Positions 12,701 through 26,400 of a stretch of 64,000 nucleotides of DNA are shown here, piece after piece. The stretch comes from Lucifuga dentata (Eukaryota > Chordata > Actinopteri > Ophidiiformes > Bythitidae): contig VXCM01001413.1 in NCBI GenBank assembly GCA_014773175.1, positions 249,842-313,841 on the forward strand, read 5' to 3'. The first letter of the stretch is position 1, and every line of letters begins with the position of its first letter. The notes beneath the pieces are model-generated. The model ran no database searches, was not told the origin of the DNA, and saw only the letters and a list, made by a program, of their open reading frames with translations. The position numbers and the translations under genes are program-made.

Positions 12701-15700
12701 ACATTCTGTGTTAACTAATGGTGTGATTTAATTTCCCACACTTATTTATACAAAGGCTAACCAGTATGTAGAGGCAACTTAGACAAAGTATATAACCCTG
12801 TTGTCTCTGACATCTTTCCCAATGTATTTGAACTGGATATGGATTGGAATATAGATTGGAGACATTTAGCAAAGTGTCTTGAAATCATTTCAATTCATGG
12901 GTGTTTGACATTTAAAATTGTAGCTCCTTTGTCTGCTTTGGCATGTTTGATCCTCACTGGACATATTAAAATGTCTGGCTATTTAAACTGAATTCAGTCC
13001 AGGCCATTCACTCACATGCACACATGCACATAGATTTCAAAACTGCTGCATGTTGGTGACAATGTATGCCCTCTGTATAAATGGCCAGCCTCCAGTATCC
13101 AGCGTTTACTCATGTGAAAATGTCTCCCTAAGCCTCTGGCACTGTATTCATTCTGGCTGAATCTGCTGCCTGGCATCACATCCATGCCGCAGCTCCTTAT
13201 TCTGAGGATATGTGCCATCTGGAGCACAAGGGCCATTTAAGACATTTGTGACTAAAATTCTTTGAAAACTGCAATCAAAGCATCAGCTGTCATTAAACAT
13301 GAAACGCCATTTTGTTTCAGGCTGGGCTGTAGTTGGTTGCATTGCTGCAATGAATGTGGGACATGGTTCAGACAATATGTGAGTGGTATTTAATGCTAAA
13401 ACCTACAATTTGCAAAAAAAAAAAAAAAAAANAAAAAAAAAAAAAAAAAGCATAATGTTGCTAAAAGAAAATGTAAATTGTTTTAAAAATTCAGCTACAT
13501 TTGAATTTACTTTAATTGTCAACAAATGCCAACAAATGCAGTACTAAGTCCTCCAACAGCTCTAACATGACTGCCATGTGACCCAGAGAGTCACATGGCC
13601 CAAGGTGTGAACGACTCTCAGAGGATCAATGCCAGTTTACTGCTCACGACTTACTCAGAAATGAGGAAGATACTTAAGCAGCAGTTGCTGTTTAGTGCTT
13701 GCAATGACCTTGATAACTGAGAACCTTCATAGGTAATGTCATAAAGTTGTATTTGGTATTGTTAAATTATTGGCCAGCTGACAAGAGAGGCTTTTCATCC
13801 CAACACTGGAAATTGTGACCAATCAGAGCTCCTGTTACTGCTCTGTGGATTTCATTTCTTTTAGTTTCATACTGCGGCGCACTGACTAGATGTCTTTAAA
13901 TAAAATATTAAAGTCTTTAAATTAAAGACAGAATAATGAGATAGAAATGTAATTAGCAGATTTAACGACCATTTTATAAGTTTTATAGCTTTTTCTAAGA
14001 GCATAATTTCAGTGATATTTAATGAAGCATTTTATATATTTTTATATGCACCAGGTAATTAATTAATTAATTATATCTGAATCCTAAAAATTTCTTTAAT
14101 TATCACACTGGCACATTGCAGACTTGATATAGCAAACGTATCAGTATCATTTAATTTATTCCCATACATTTCTTATTGTGGGGGGAAATGATGTTATACA
14201 TGCTAGTAACTCACAAAAAGCACCACTGCTCTTATAGTTTTTCTTGTTTAAAATGACTGACAGTCACCAGTCACCATCCACTCGGCATCATCCAAGCTCA
14301 TAATAACCATGATTGATTTGTGTGGAGCGAGCAGCGTGTGACGTGGAGCGCTAATCAGTCAGACCTTGTCAGTGGCACAAAGCTAAACTAAGTGGAATGA
14401 CTGGGTGAGTCTTTGCCTCTTTAGTTCACCTATTAAACAGTACATATTTACTCATTCACATTCAGACAAAGATGTCCTTCATCAACCCAACTGGGATCTG
14501 ATTAACTGAGACGGAGAATAATGCGTCTAGCTGTTTCATACGCAGGATGCTTCTTTTGTAATCAATTAACTCAGAGTGTTTTGATTCTGCAATGCATTCA
14601 GGATGTAGTGTTTATCACAAATATGGCTATTTTCCCGTGCAAACCTTGCCAAACCTTGTCAAATACACACACACACAATTAATAAATACCAATTTAACCT
14701 CTAGAACATACTGTATATTATACCTTAGAAAGCTGTTAAGTCACTATTAACTGCTGCCATTAATTTAGTATGAAATAAGCTAGATAGCAATAAAACAGCA
14801 TAGTTTAACTTCTCGATTGCAGTGATAATACATTAATGGCTTTTGTGATGTATTACAACCTGCCATATGTTGTGCCAGGATCCTTGTATAAGGGCGTATC
14901 TGTCAGTGAAAAATAAGCCTTGTCAGGTCAGTTGATTGCTTGTTTAAAAATCACTTTAATACTTGTAGTTGTTGACAGCCTGGGTCATGTGATAAATTAT
15001 GTTTCAGGAAGCATTATTTAGCTCCGACATTATTTGTGTTGACAGTGTATCATTATCTGTGGTAAAGAAAATGTCGGTTTTCCTCTAATTAGGAAGAAAA
15101 CAAAAGCGATCCCCCTGAAAGTTGTTTCACTGAGAGTTAAATTGAGAATTAGCGGAAGGTTGATATATCACAGAGCTGCACTGAGTCTAATCAAGATCCC
15201 GACTGGGAGCCCGTTGTGCTTTAACCCTGTGAAACTGCTTTGTCCTGTATCACATCATTAGGGAGGTTGGAAGATCAAACAAGGAAGTGTGTAATTTCTG
15301 CTTCTTCCAAAACAAAACCATGGATGTAATTGGCTTTGTTTTCGATAACATTCACACAGCACTCACCTAGAGAAGAGTGTGAAACTGTGCACGTCTAATC
15401 AGATAGCTGCACTGTTATCACAATGCAATCTTAATGACCTGCCTAAAATGCCAAATGCTCATTCTACTCCATCCATTCACATTCAGATCACACTGCTTCC
15501 AGTCCACAAGTCAGTAGAGGAGATTTAAGCCATTTCATTAATGATCTGTTTTTGCCTCCAGAGATCTAAAGCTGCAAAGGTTTCAATTTAGACTTTTCTT
15601 TGTCAGCCCGGTTATCCAAGCCTGTTTTTTGGGATGGAAGTAGTAATGGTTTGTGAAGTGTTGGTGTATTTGACATCCAAATAACACTACTCAGAGTTTG

Positions 15701-15878
15701 GATATGTCAGGATACCTGTGTGTACTCTCCATCTTAATGCCACTCGTAAGTATTAATGAAGGACTTAGTGAATAATTCATGCACGTCCATAACATTACAT
15801 ATTTAATTTGGTTGGCCTGTGGCTAGCAGCTTGTTTTAGACAGTTTTAAAGAAGTTGTTGTCGTATGACTTTCAGTTC

Positions 15879-15919
<41 letters not shown>

Positions 15920-18583
15920 NATTTTTTTTTTTTTTATCTTAAAGTACCATACCGGCCAGTTTGCATGTTTAAGCCCAATAAATACTACCTGTATATGTTA
16001 CGTTACTGACAACCAATTTTCAAAACATAAAACCATATTTTAGTTTTCCTTTTGCTTTTCCAGATCCCCTGATCTTTCAAAATCAAATGTTCAGGTGATG
16101 CACCCATCTTTAAATTCAGTGTTTCGCCTTCTAAAACGATTGTAGAAGGCACAGTCATTTTAATTTCTCTGTGAAAGCCATTTTCTCCTGGGACTATACT
16201 AATCCCCAAAATGCCTGTATGTAAGAAGGCTGCCATGCCAAGTGAAATTTGGTTCCAAATTAAGCGAATTAAGGGCAATGATATCCTCTCTCATTCCTTT
16301 ACAGCAACGGTACAAAATGTTTGCTTCCAGCCTGAAGCGTATCCCACAATTCACCGCAATGGAAGGCATGTCGCGTAGGACGCTGTGCACAATCGCAAAG
16401 AAAACCTACACATAAAGTTCATATTTAAAGTGTAGTGCCTTTGTTGTCAGATTAACAATGCTGCAATGTGGACAGGTTGTATTTAAAAAAAAAAAAAAAA
16501 NTAAAAAAAAAAAAAAAAGCATGCTTCTCATTGTAATTGAGGGCATATGAAGAAACATCCACTTTCATTATTTTTTTTCTTTAGTTTATATAGTTTTTTT
16601 TTTATGACAACACTGCTAATGTTGCAAGGGCTGTTTGGTTCCAACTTCAGTTGGTCCCTCGCTTGTTCCTTCACTTGGGAGCAGAAGGGCTCACTTCTTG
16701 CACGTCATTACAAGGAGCTCACTGAAGGGAAGGCAACATGCTATTGTAGAACCGAATGCAACCTAGTATTTACTGTAGTGGTTTATTTCTAGCGAGCCTT
16801 GGACCATCTGGCCTTCCTAGTACTACTGCTAGGTCCTGCTACTCGTTCAGGTCCTGATTGGTTGGCTCCACCTTCCTTTTTAGGTAATTGTCCTCACCTG
16901 TAGCAGAGCTTATATAAGCCAGGCTACTTCTCAGATGTCTCGCTCTCTCTCTCTTCAAAGACTGGGGTTTTGTTTTGATGGCTGGATTTGGTTTGAGGTT
17001 CTTTTGTTAATCCCATTTGCCTCATTTAATTAGCACATATGTCTTGTCTCTGAACTTATGTCCAGTTATTGGCATGATAACTGTGCAGTACAAATGGTGC
17101 TAAAGAGCAAAATTGAAATAAATAGCATTTTGGTTCATTGTCTAGAGACACCTGATTCAACATGATGATATGTCTGGATATGTATTTACACAATGCATCC
17201 CATGGATGAGATATTCAAAGCTAATGCGTTCATTTATTCCAGTGAAAGCTGCTCACTGAAAGCATACACCAAGTTTTTCTATCACTTCCTACTTCATTGC
17301 TCCTAACACATGCTCATTACTGTCTTTCTGTCACTGAGCCAGGACAAGTGCCCACACATGAATAACAAATCAAAATATCTTGTTATGGCTTTTAGATTTT
17401 GCACCTAATGGTTCAAATTGAGCTAAAGAGTAATTTTGAATATGTGTGAAGGTCAGGGAATGTTCTCTACATTCAGTGAGTGCAGGTCCTCTGCAACCTA
17501 TCAAAGCTTTTAGAAGGCTGAAGTTACTTAAACCCAATCACACAATTATGTGTTTGCTTAATACTATTAATTGCATGCCATGTTGCCATAGTGAGTTTTG
17601 TACTTTTTGCTGTTATAAACAGTACCACTTTTTTAAGTGGTATAGCTAGAATAGCTTGATTACAGTATGTAGTTGACATATCAGGCACTCACTGCTACAA
17701 CTTAACACGACTCAGCAGTAGCTGCAGAAGGACTCGTGTTTCTGTTTCTTTTCTGCCCGGGGTATTTTTAGTGAAAGTTCAGAAAGCTACTTATTGTTTA
17801 GGGAGTTGTAGTATTTGAAACAATGACAGATTTTTTTTTTTAAATTTAAGGTCAGTATTTAGTTGAATGATTGTCATGCCCCTCCATGCAATTTTTTTTT
17901 TTTTAAATCTCCCAGTTTTTTCTCTTTGCTGATCTTCAGTTAGCTTTCTATATACTGTACACCCAGCTGTTCGAGCAGAGGGTATATCTCTCTCTGAATT
18001 GCCTCTCCCATTCCTCCATTTCTTTTTTATGTGCTAAGGGTTTTTTTTGGCAATTTTTCTCCTTGTCTTCTTATAGAGCTCACAGCTGGGTCAGGAACAA
18101 CTAATGTCTGGGCCTGTAAAACCCTTTGCATGTGATATTGGGCTAAACAAATAAACTTAACTTGAAACTTGATTTGACTTTGTCTCTCACTTTTCTCTCC
18201 TAACAGACATGGCACTCGATGTGCAGGAGAAGTTGCAGCTGCGGCCAGCAATGGTGTGTGTGGTGTGGGTGTGGCCTTCAGTGCTAGAATTGGAGGTGAG
18301 TGTAGCTTGCCATTGGGATTCCAGCAAGAAATAACTATGCAGACCATGTTCACACTAATAAATAGAGAAATCTATGGGAGTAATTGATAAAACACGGTGC
18401 CAGACTTAACGTGTCAATAAGGGCAAATATCATGACACAACCATGTTACCTCATTCATGAACGCCTGTTACAGGGCACTTTTTAGTGTTTGCCGTCAGAA
18501 AGGAGTTACTGTGGTATTTCCTTATTTAGATATCAGAGAAGTGATTCATTAAGCACACTGTCATGCAAAAAATTAAGACCTGT

Positions 18584-18636
<53 letters not shown>

Positions 18637-21600
18637 NTCACACACACACACACACACACAGTACGCCATGTACTCCTGGTGTCTGGATCTCTCATCTCTC
18701 TATTATTGTCAATCTCTTAAATTGTTGAGCCCTGAAGTGGAGAATTGAGATTTTCTTTGGTGTTTGAACAACTCAATTTCACTGTAACATAAGAAGAAAC
18801 AGTGTAAAGCATGGCTCTTAAATATGTAGCAGCTCATTAACACATCTGTCTTCATTGGCTTTTAACTGTGACACACCTTAATGAAACAACAATGCACTGA
18901 TTAATGTAAGAGAATCTTTTTGAATGAGGTTCAGTTATCACAGTGCTTATTTAGTGTGACACTGTGTAGATATTGTGGTTTGTTATGACTTACCCTCCAT
19001 TTCTTTCAGCTTGGATCTTTGATTTCTTTAGTCTGTGATCTGTTTTCAGAATCGTAAATTAAGCTTTATCTGCTTAATGAAAAATTGAAACGCTGGTATC
19101 CATAATGTTCTGCTGGACTACAAAGCAAGCCTGCCAAGAGGACTGAATGTCTTTTATTGACAGGCCCCATGCTGATGAAATGCACAAGTGTGACATAAAG
19201 CATGACAAGAGGTGAGAATGTGCTGCAAATTGGCCTTGATCTGATGTCATGGTGACAGATGGAGCTTCGCCCATTTTCTTTGATTTTCTCTCTGAAAACA
19301 AGAAGAGAACGAGAACGTCATGCTACATTAAACTTGCCCTGTGTATTCCTATGGTCCTCAGTAGAGATGAATGTTCTTTCCTATACATGAAAAGAGGGCC
19401 CAATATACTCAGTTTAGACACTGAGTAGATTAGACACCAAATTAGTGTTTTCACTAACTAATAGTGTTTAATGACGTCACAACCCAGTTTTAACTCAAAA
19501 TAAAGGCTTCAGTACATTTCAGAAGAACTAAGGGTGAGTTCTGAAGCTCTTACTCCTTTCCACGTTTCCATCACTTGTGTCTTTTCCTCGTATCTTAGTC
19601 CCACACACTTAATTTGCAGTGAAAAGATGTGAGGAAAAGGCTTGCCTGTTAAGATTTTAGCAGTTAATAAACTATTCCAAGAAGGCCTTTGGACCTTTTG
19701 TCACCAAACAATCTGTCAATGACACAGTGGTAACCAACAAGACTCAGCAGAGCCCATGAGCCCTAACAGTCTCACCCACAGATGTTATTCATAACTCTCA
19801 TTCTTTGCCTCCATTACCATTCATCTCCCACCAGAGCTGCAAAATGGCCCTGTTCTCCTCGTTAGTTACTCCTCTGTGAATTTGTTCACATCATGGGGGT
19901 CACTCAGTTGGTTATAAACAGCTGCGATTCGCTCCCAAATTCCAATGGTGTGTGTACCCATGCAAGCGCAAGCATTCATGTTTGAGAATGTGTGTGGGCG
20001 GCATGTGTGTATTTGTGTGTGTGTCAGGTAAAAAGTGTATTCTTACTAATCAATGATTAGTGTTCAGTGTTTAGACCTGTAATTGACCCCACTTGGCTCG
20101 CTCTGGATTTCTTTCCACCTATCTGAATTTCCTCCTCTGCTGGCACAAACACACGCAGACGCTTTTCCACCTGCTGCCTCCGACTTAGCTGGAGGGAACT
20201 CAAACAGCAGTCATCTAATAGGGAATTGCTGAACTGCAGGAAGTTGATGAGAATTGTTACGAAAGTGATTATCATTAGGCGGCAATACAGCCTCTGCATA
20301 ATGATCATCAAGCAAACACTGTGCATCGTGTCGCATGTTGATCCTGTTTTTTTGTGGGGTTTTTTTTAGTCTGCTCAGTGTTCAAACTTGTGTTACGCCA
20401 AATCCTTACGCAAGCAGAATAATTACAGGCCTTGGCTGCATCCTTAGTATCATGTTTGTGCCTGCAGGGTCAGGTATAGGTTGTCTAGAATGGATTATTG
20501 AGGTCTTAATGTAGATGTTGTCAGCCATAGTGTTGCCTTCGAGATCCAGGGGTCATCTCCCAGTAATGGACCTTATTTGAGGGTGGTCCATTTCACGCTC
20601 CTGTACAGTCATTAATGTTCAGAGATCTGATCTGAGGCAGCACACTTCAAAGGCTCACACAGGATTGAAGGTATGATGAAAGGTGACATTTGGTGCTAGC
20701 CCACGGACACACAAGAAGTTCTGTAACTGTGAGCTCGTTTTTATAGGCATGACTATGCGTGTGCATGTGTCCTTCCTTTCTTCAGCAGTCACATTTGTCA
20801 ATTTTGTTTTTTCTGTGTTTTCGCTGAGGTCAGACAACAACCTTTCTTGGTATAATGACCAGTTGGTTGTATGTATGTTACAGTGAAATGGTGGTGTCTG
20901 TTGGAGCAGCATATGAGTGTGAGCTAGTTTACAGTTACTCATTAAAAAGTGGAACTCTGTGACATCTTTGGTTTTTCCTGTTTCTGTTTTGTGTTTTTGT
21001 GACAAATGATTAAATGGGAATTTGCGATCCAACTGATTTCTTTCTGCCTCCTTGTCTTTTTTATGACAAGCTGTCTCAACCTGCCATCTCACGCTGACTG
21101 TCTTTATTTCTTTCACAGGTTTCAACATCTCTTGTTCCATCTAAAGCTAAAATTCACACCCTAACTTTCTCCTTTCCACCTGTCATTCCGTCACTCTTTC
21201 CATACCACTTTTCATGTCACCACTTCTGTAAGCTAATCTGTGTTGCACTGTTTATGCATTTTACAGGTGTACGCATGTTGGATGGGGAAGTGACAGACGT
21301 GGTGGAAGCTCACTCTCTTAGCCTCAACCCTCAGCACATCCACATTTACAGTGCCAGCTGGGGCCCAGAAGATGACGGCAAGTCACTGGATGGACCTGCC
21401 AAGCTGGCTAAGGAGGCTTTCCTCCAGGGAATCACCAAGGTCAGTCAGAGCATACCCTCGAACTCAGGCCCTAACATCTTTCTGCTTTCTTTGTTTCTCT
21501 TTCTCTCTTAAACTCCCTTGTACTAAAATAGTAGCTATTTGAGGACATTGTTTCTGATGGTGGTGCTCTAGCTACCGTTTAAAGTTTGAAATGTTAAAAA

Positions 21601-23375
21601 TTCACTACAAATCACCTGTCCATGATACTGCTATGCAATCTTGATCAGAATGTAGACACATCTGTGAAGAATCTGAGTGGATGTCAATCTTCACTCTGGG
21701 TTGATCAAAAACTCTAAAACTGAAGTCTTGTATAGAATATTCAAATAATATATTTAAATTTCACAAAATCACTGTATGTCTCAGTAAGTGATTCTCTTAT
21801 TTGGTTTGATTTGAAGATTGATAAGAATTTGAGTTTGTAACTTGCAAAAATGTCCAACTGTAAATGCTGCTGTAAGTATTTTTTCTTCAAATCTAAGACA
21901 ATACACAATATACCTAAATTACCCTAATCTGTAATTTAAGGACATAGATAGAGAACATGGTGCATAATTTGTGGTAAATCTTATCCATTTTTAAATTTTG
22001 TAGTGATTTCACAATAGGAACGAATAGGTGTGCATTAAGATTAAACATAAATTTGATCAAATTTGTCTCTCTTAATCCTGATTTTTTTTTTTTTTTTTTT
22101 TTGATATACTATTAAGGTTTAATTTCTTTTTTATTTCTGTACGTGCGAAAATTTGCGGAATGATCAAATCACATCCAATATGAAGCAAAACCCTATGAAG
22201 GCGAGTTTCACGCTTCATTACACCTGCTTGGTGGGAGTGCCTGGCGGAGTGGTGGACTCAGAAAGTTACAAATTTTGTCAGACGCAGAGCCCCCCAAATT
22301 GGCTGCTGGAAAGGAGGTTTCTGCGGCTTTCTGACTCTCCAACAGGAATGTCAGAAGAAGCATACTTGGGCTTGAAACAATGTGGAGAGGAAGAGCAGAG
22401 ATGGTAGCAGGAAGTGTGAATTTGTCTTGGGCAAAGGCAGCATGTACTGTGGTGACCTTGTGTTCCCAACAGCACCAAAAAGACTGAAGAAGACATGTTT
22501 AACAGAAGATCTTTCTCCCATTAGAGTAAAATAAGACAAGCTTAATCTCCTTTGCTAACTGGCCCCTGACTCATCCATTGGAGCTGGCAGGAGGAATTCC
22601 TATCTAAGGCATATGTCGTTATTTCTCATGTGTCAGGATGTTACAACAGCAGACTACAAATGGAGAAAATAAAAGCAGCAATCACTGATGTAGAACACTA
22701 TTTAGATTCAAAGAGCATAGTAATTGGTGTATGACTGCAAAGTATCTCATCCCAAATTTGCAGAATGCCACATATCACAGTGTATTAGTGAGAAAAAAAA
22801 ATGCCTGACAACAGCACGACAGGAGCTTTCTGGTTTAGCATCTTTCCTCCTGGCCAAAGATAACCTCCAGCACTCAAGTTGTCAGCTGGCCTCTGTAACC
22901 TGCAGCAAAAGCAGCATCAGGTCAGAAATAGAATCTGAGAAGCTTAGCTGCAGCTTAGACACGAATAGTGAGAGATGGAGATGTTGGGAACATTATAACA
23001 TGAAAAAGATTAAATGCAGACCACTCAGTATGCTAATTTGTAGTGCCTTTAGTTGGTGTTTGAACAAAAGATTCTGATCTTTCTATATGTGGCCAAGTGA
23101 GGTCCTTTGGTCAGGCTTGTGGGCTTAAAATTTCTCTGATTACCATTCCAGAGAAAACAGTGATAAAGAAGCAAAGAATCTGGTGTGTTTGTAGTCACCT
23201 GAGATGTTAGGATTCGTGCTCCATTAATTCTTATTTTATAACAGCCAGACCAGACACATGGAGGAAAAGAGAGCTGGAGATCCATAATAAGTAGTCTTTG
23301 CAGCAGAGTAGCAACATTTTCCTGACTCCTTCTAACACAACTGAAACGGTCAGCCAAGGTTTTGTCAACAGTCCT

Positions 23376-23406
<31 letters not shown>

Positions 23407-26400
23407 GGGGGTTGTTGAGCTAGAGGAAGAAACAAACTCTACAACTGTTTGATAAAAATTTGTAAATTCAGCAATCACAGTTTCTTATCTCAGTCCCTGT
23501 TGGAGTTCAGGGTCCAATCAGTGATTTTCTTTAAATTAATATAAATTAACATATTTAAGTGATTACTTTGACTTGTATCCATCCAAAATAGCCCAGATGT
23601 CCATCTCCTTGTCCATCTCCCTAGCCATATCCTCTAGTTCTTCCTGGTAGATCCCAAGATGTTCCCAGGCCAGATAGGACATATTGTTCCTCCAGCATAT
23701 TCTAGGTCTGCTCCATGGTCTCCTTCCAGTTGGACGTACCTGAAATACCACACCAGGGAGGTGTCCAGGAGGCATCCTGATTGGATACCTGAACCACCTC
23801 AGCTAGCTCCTTTGAACACGATGTAGCAACAGTTCTATTCTGAGCTCCCTCCTGATGTCTGAACCTTTCAGGGCTGGAAACACAGATCAACCAGTAAACC
23901 AGTAAATTGCCTTCCGACTCAGCTCTCTCTTTACCACAACACTCCAGACAGCATCTGTACCACTGCAGACGCCACACCAATCCTCCACTCATCTCACACT
24001 CCATCCTACTCTCACGACCCCAAGAGCTCCTTCACTTGGGGCAGCAACTCTCTCTCCCCACCGGGAGGCAAAACCACCATTTTTGAGCAGCGTACAATCA
24101 CCTCAGATTTGGAGGTGCTGATCTTCATCTCAGCCTCTTCACACTCAGCCGCAAACTGCTCTAGTGCACGTAGGCTAATGAAACAGAACTACATCATCTG
24201 CATAAAAAAGAGATGCAATCCTGAGGTCACCAAACTCTACACTCTCGAATCCTTGGCTCTGCCTTGAAATTCTGCCCATGAAAATCACAAGATCAGTGAC
24301 AACACCCACAGGAAATGTGCTTGACTTACTGCTGAGAATGTGGACGCAGCTCCCGCTCTGGCCTTTTTTTTATAGGCACCAGATGTCTCATAACAACGGC
24401 CCAGATGAAAAATGTAGTGTTTCTTGTCTGATCATAACTGAAAATGGAGGAAGTCTTTATATAAACATTAATGGTTTCATTGTCTTGTAGTGATAATTCT
24501 TCTGTTCACACACCTGTCAGTTTGGTAGAAATAACAATTTACAGTTTTGTGTTTGAATTTTATTGTTTGGGCTTTTTTTTTTTTTTACATCTGAGTCACT
24601 GATTGTACTCTAAATGATAGTCTGGTTTGCCATCAGTCTGCATCATTTTTCTCCTCTTCGTTTTCTCTTGCTTTATTAATTTCTTGCTTGCCATTAAATG
24701 TTTAATTGTTTCTGTGAAAGCAATGTAAGTGAGGGATTTTCAGTTTTTTTTTTTTTTTTTTTTTTTGTTTCCTTCACTTTTTCCTTCATTTCCTGTTTCC
24801 TTCATTTTTTTTTCAGTGATAGCACATAATAAATGAATCCCACAACACGCAGAATTCATTTATTTGTTGTTGCTACTGTCATTAATGAATAACCCAACTT
24901 TAATAGTTTAATTAACTTTTGAATGGTGGCCCCTGATTAATGCAAAATAAAAATGTGAGTTGTGAGAATATCTACTTAGAAGATTGGGGCATACAATCCA
25001 GCTGCTTATTCAGATACCACTTTGTCATGTATCGAGGCCCTCAAAATTGTATTCAGCTTGAGTAGATTCTGTAATTACATTTCTTCTGTTTGGTATCTGG
25101 TGTTCTGCTGCAGTAAGTTGCCTGGCATTATGATGTATTAATAAGAGTTGTGCCTCCAGCAGTTCGCTGTTTCTGAGGGAAACACAAGTGACAAGGTATT
25201 TAAACTGTGAGACAAAACATCTTTGTCAAAGGCAATTTTCCACACTTTAAGCACCTCCTGGTACTCTTTGTCTTTCTGTGTGTATGTGCATGCGCATGCA
25301 GATTATAGCCTATATAGCTCAATAAATACCTTCCCGTTCTACAGGGTCGTGGCGGTCTGGGATCGATCTTTGTCTGGGCTTCGGGGAACGGCGGCAGGGA
25401 GCAGGACAGCTGTAACTGTGATGGCTACACCAACAGTATTTACACTTTGTCCATCAGCAGCACCACCCAGTCTGGCAATGTGCCTTGGTACAGCGAGCCA
25501 TGCTCTTCCACCCTCGCCACAACCTTCAGCTCTGGAAACCCTGGGGAGAAACAGATAGTAGGTTTAACTCAGCTTGCAAACACACACCTGGAATTTCTCA
25601 GCCAGAAATTGTACTTATTTTTCTCTCCAAGTCAAAAATCATCATCAAACTGTCACATTTGGATGACTGATGTGTAACACAGTGAGTAAAGCTGACAAAC
25701 ACTGAAAGATGCCACATGCTCCCTTCAAGCTGCTTGTCAGCTGAAGAAACACTTGCCTTGGGGAAATAGCATAAGATAAAAACACCCATAAATTTCTTAT
25801 TCCCTTCAAAATACAACAAAGGTATGCTGCAAGCAAAGAAGCTCATCAAATGGGCAAAACTTAAGAAATTTTAAAATTCAACAGTCACTCTGTACTGTGG
25901 CTTATGTACTTTTGCTTTAGCAGTCAGAAGCTCACATTTGTTGCCCCTTCGGCTTTACAGAGTGAGTTTTCTTTTGTGAAAAACCCTCTTCGAAAAAAGA
26001 TCACTTTGTTGGCTTTTTGTATTGTGTGCATTTGTGTTTCAACCGCCAAGTTATAATGATTATTATGATAATAGCTCACTGGCAGATTCGGTAATTGTTG
26101 TCACTCAAGGTCACTTTATTGTTATCTGGATGTTATCTACATGACGATGACATCTCAGTAGGTGGATATTTTTCCTATTAAAGCCTGTTTTCTCCATGCT
26201 CCATGAAATGAGAGGGGGGGTGGAGCCGGGAAGATGAGGCAGGGTGACATCTTAATTTATTGCATTTACATGTGGCAAGTTGTGAAAATGTGAACCAGAC
26301 CACATCAGAATGTGGTCCTGCAGATGGGATTGCATTCCCGGTTCAATGAGTTCTACACACATTTACACACTATTAACATGCATCCTAAAGGTAAAAATGT

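Larger units (their letters stand above)
7011..18206 (+). other. furin: 11.2-kb furin intron between catalytic Asp and His exons
   Basis: No exon-like segment on either strand. It contains poly-pyrimidine runs (about 7200-7235), a compound hairpin (8911-8973), a LINE remnant (9206-9310), a (GT)n tract (9734-9764), a Lys/Thr-poor MITE (11522-12053), homopolymer runs with N (13414-13449, 15881-15935, 16485-16518) and a TTAA-MITE fragment (15939-16260). A short (TTAA)n tract lies at about 14056-14073. The rest is AT-rich and featureless by eye. Confidence 0.7.

Noticed and set aside
15855..16043. Frame with long poly-Phe
   Set aside because: Translation of a poly-T homopolymer, not a gene.
18489..18748. 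Frames with Ser-Leu and Thr-His repeats
   Set aside because: Translations of the (TC)n/(CA)n microsatellite.
20655..21140. 161-codon minus-strand open frame in a furin intron
   Set aside because: No recognisable domain, low-complexity Lys/Thr composition, and it lies wholly in an intron with continuous furin phases on both sides.
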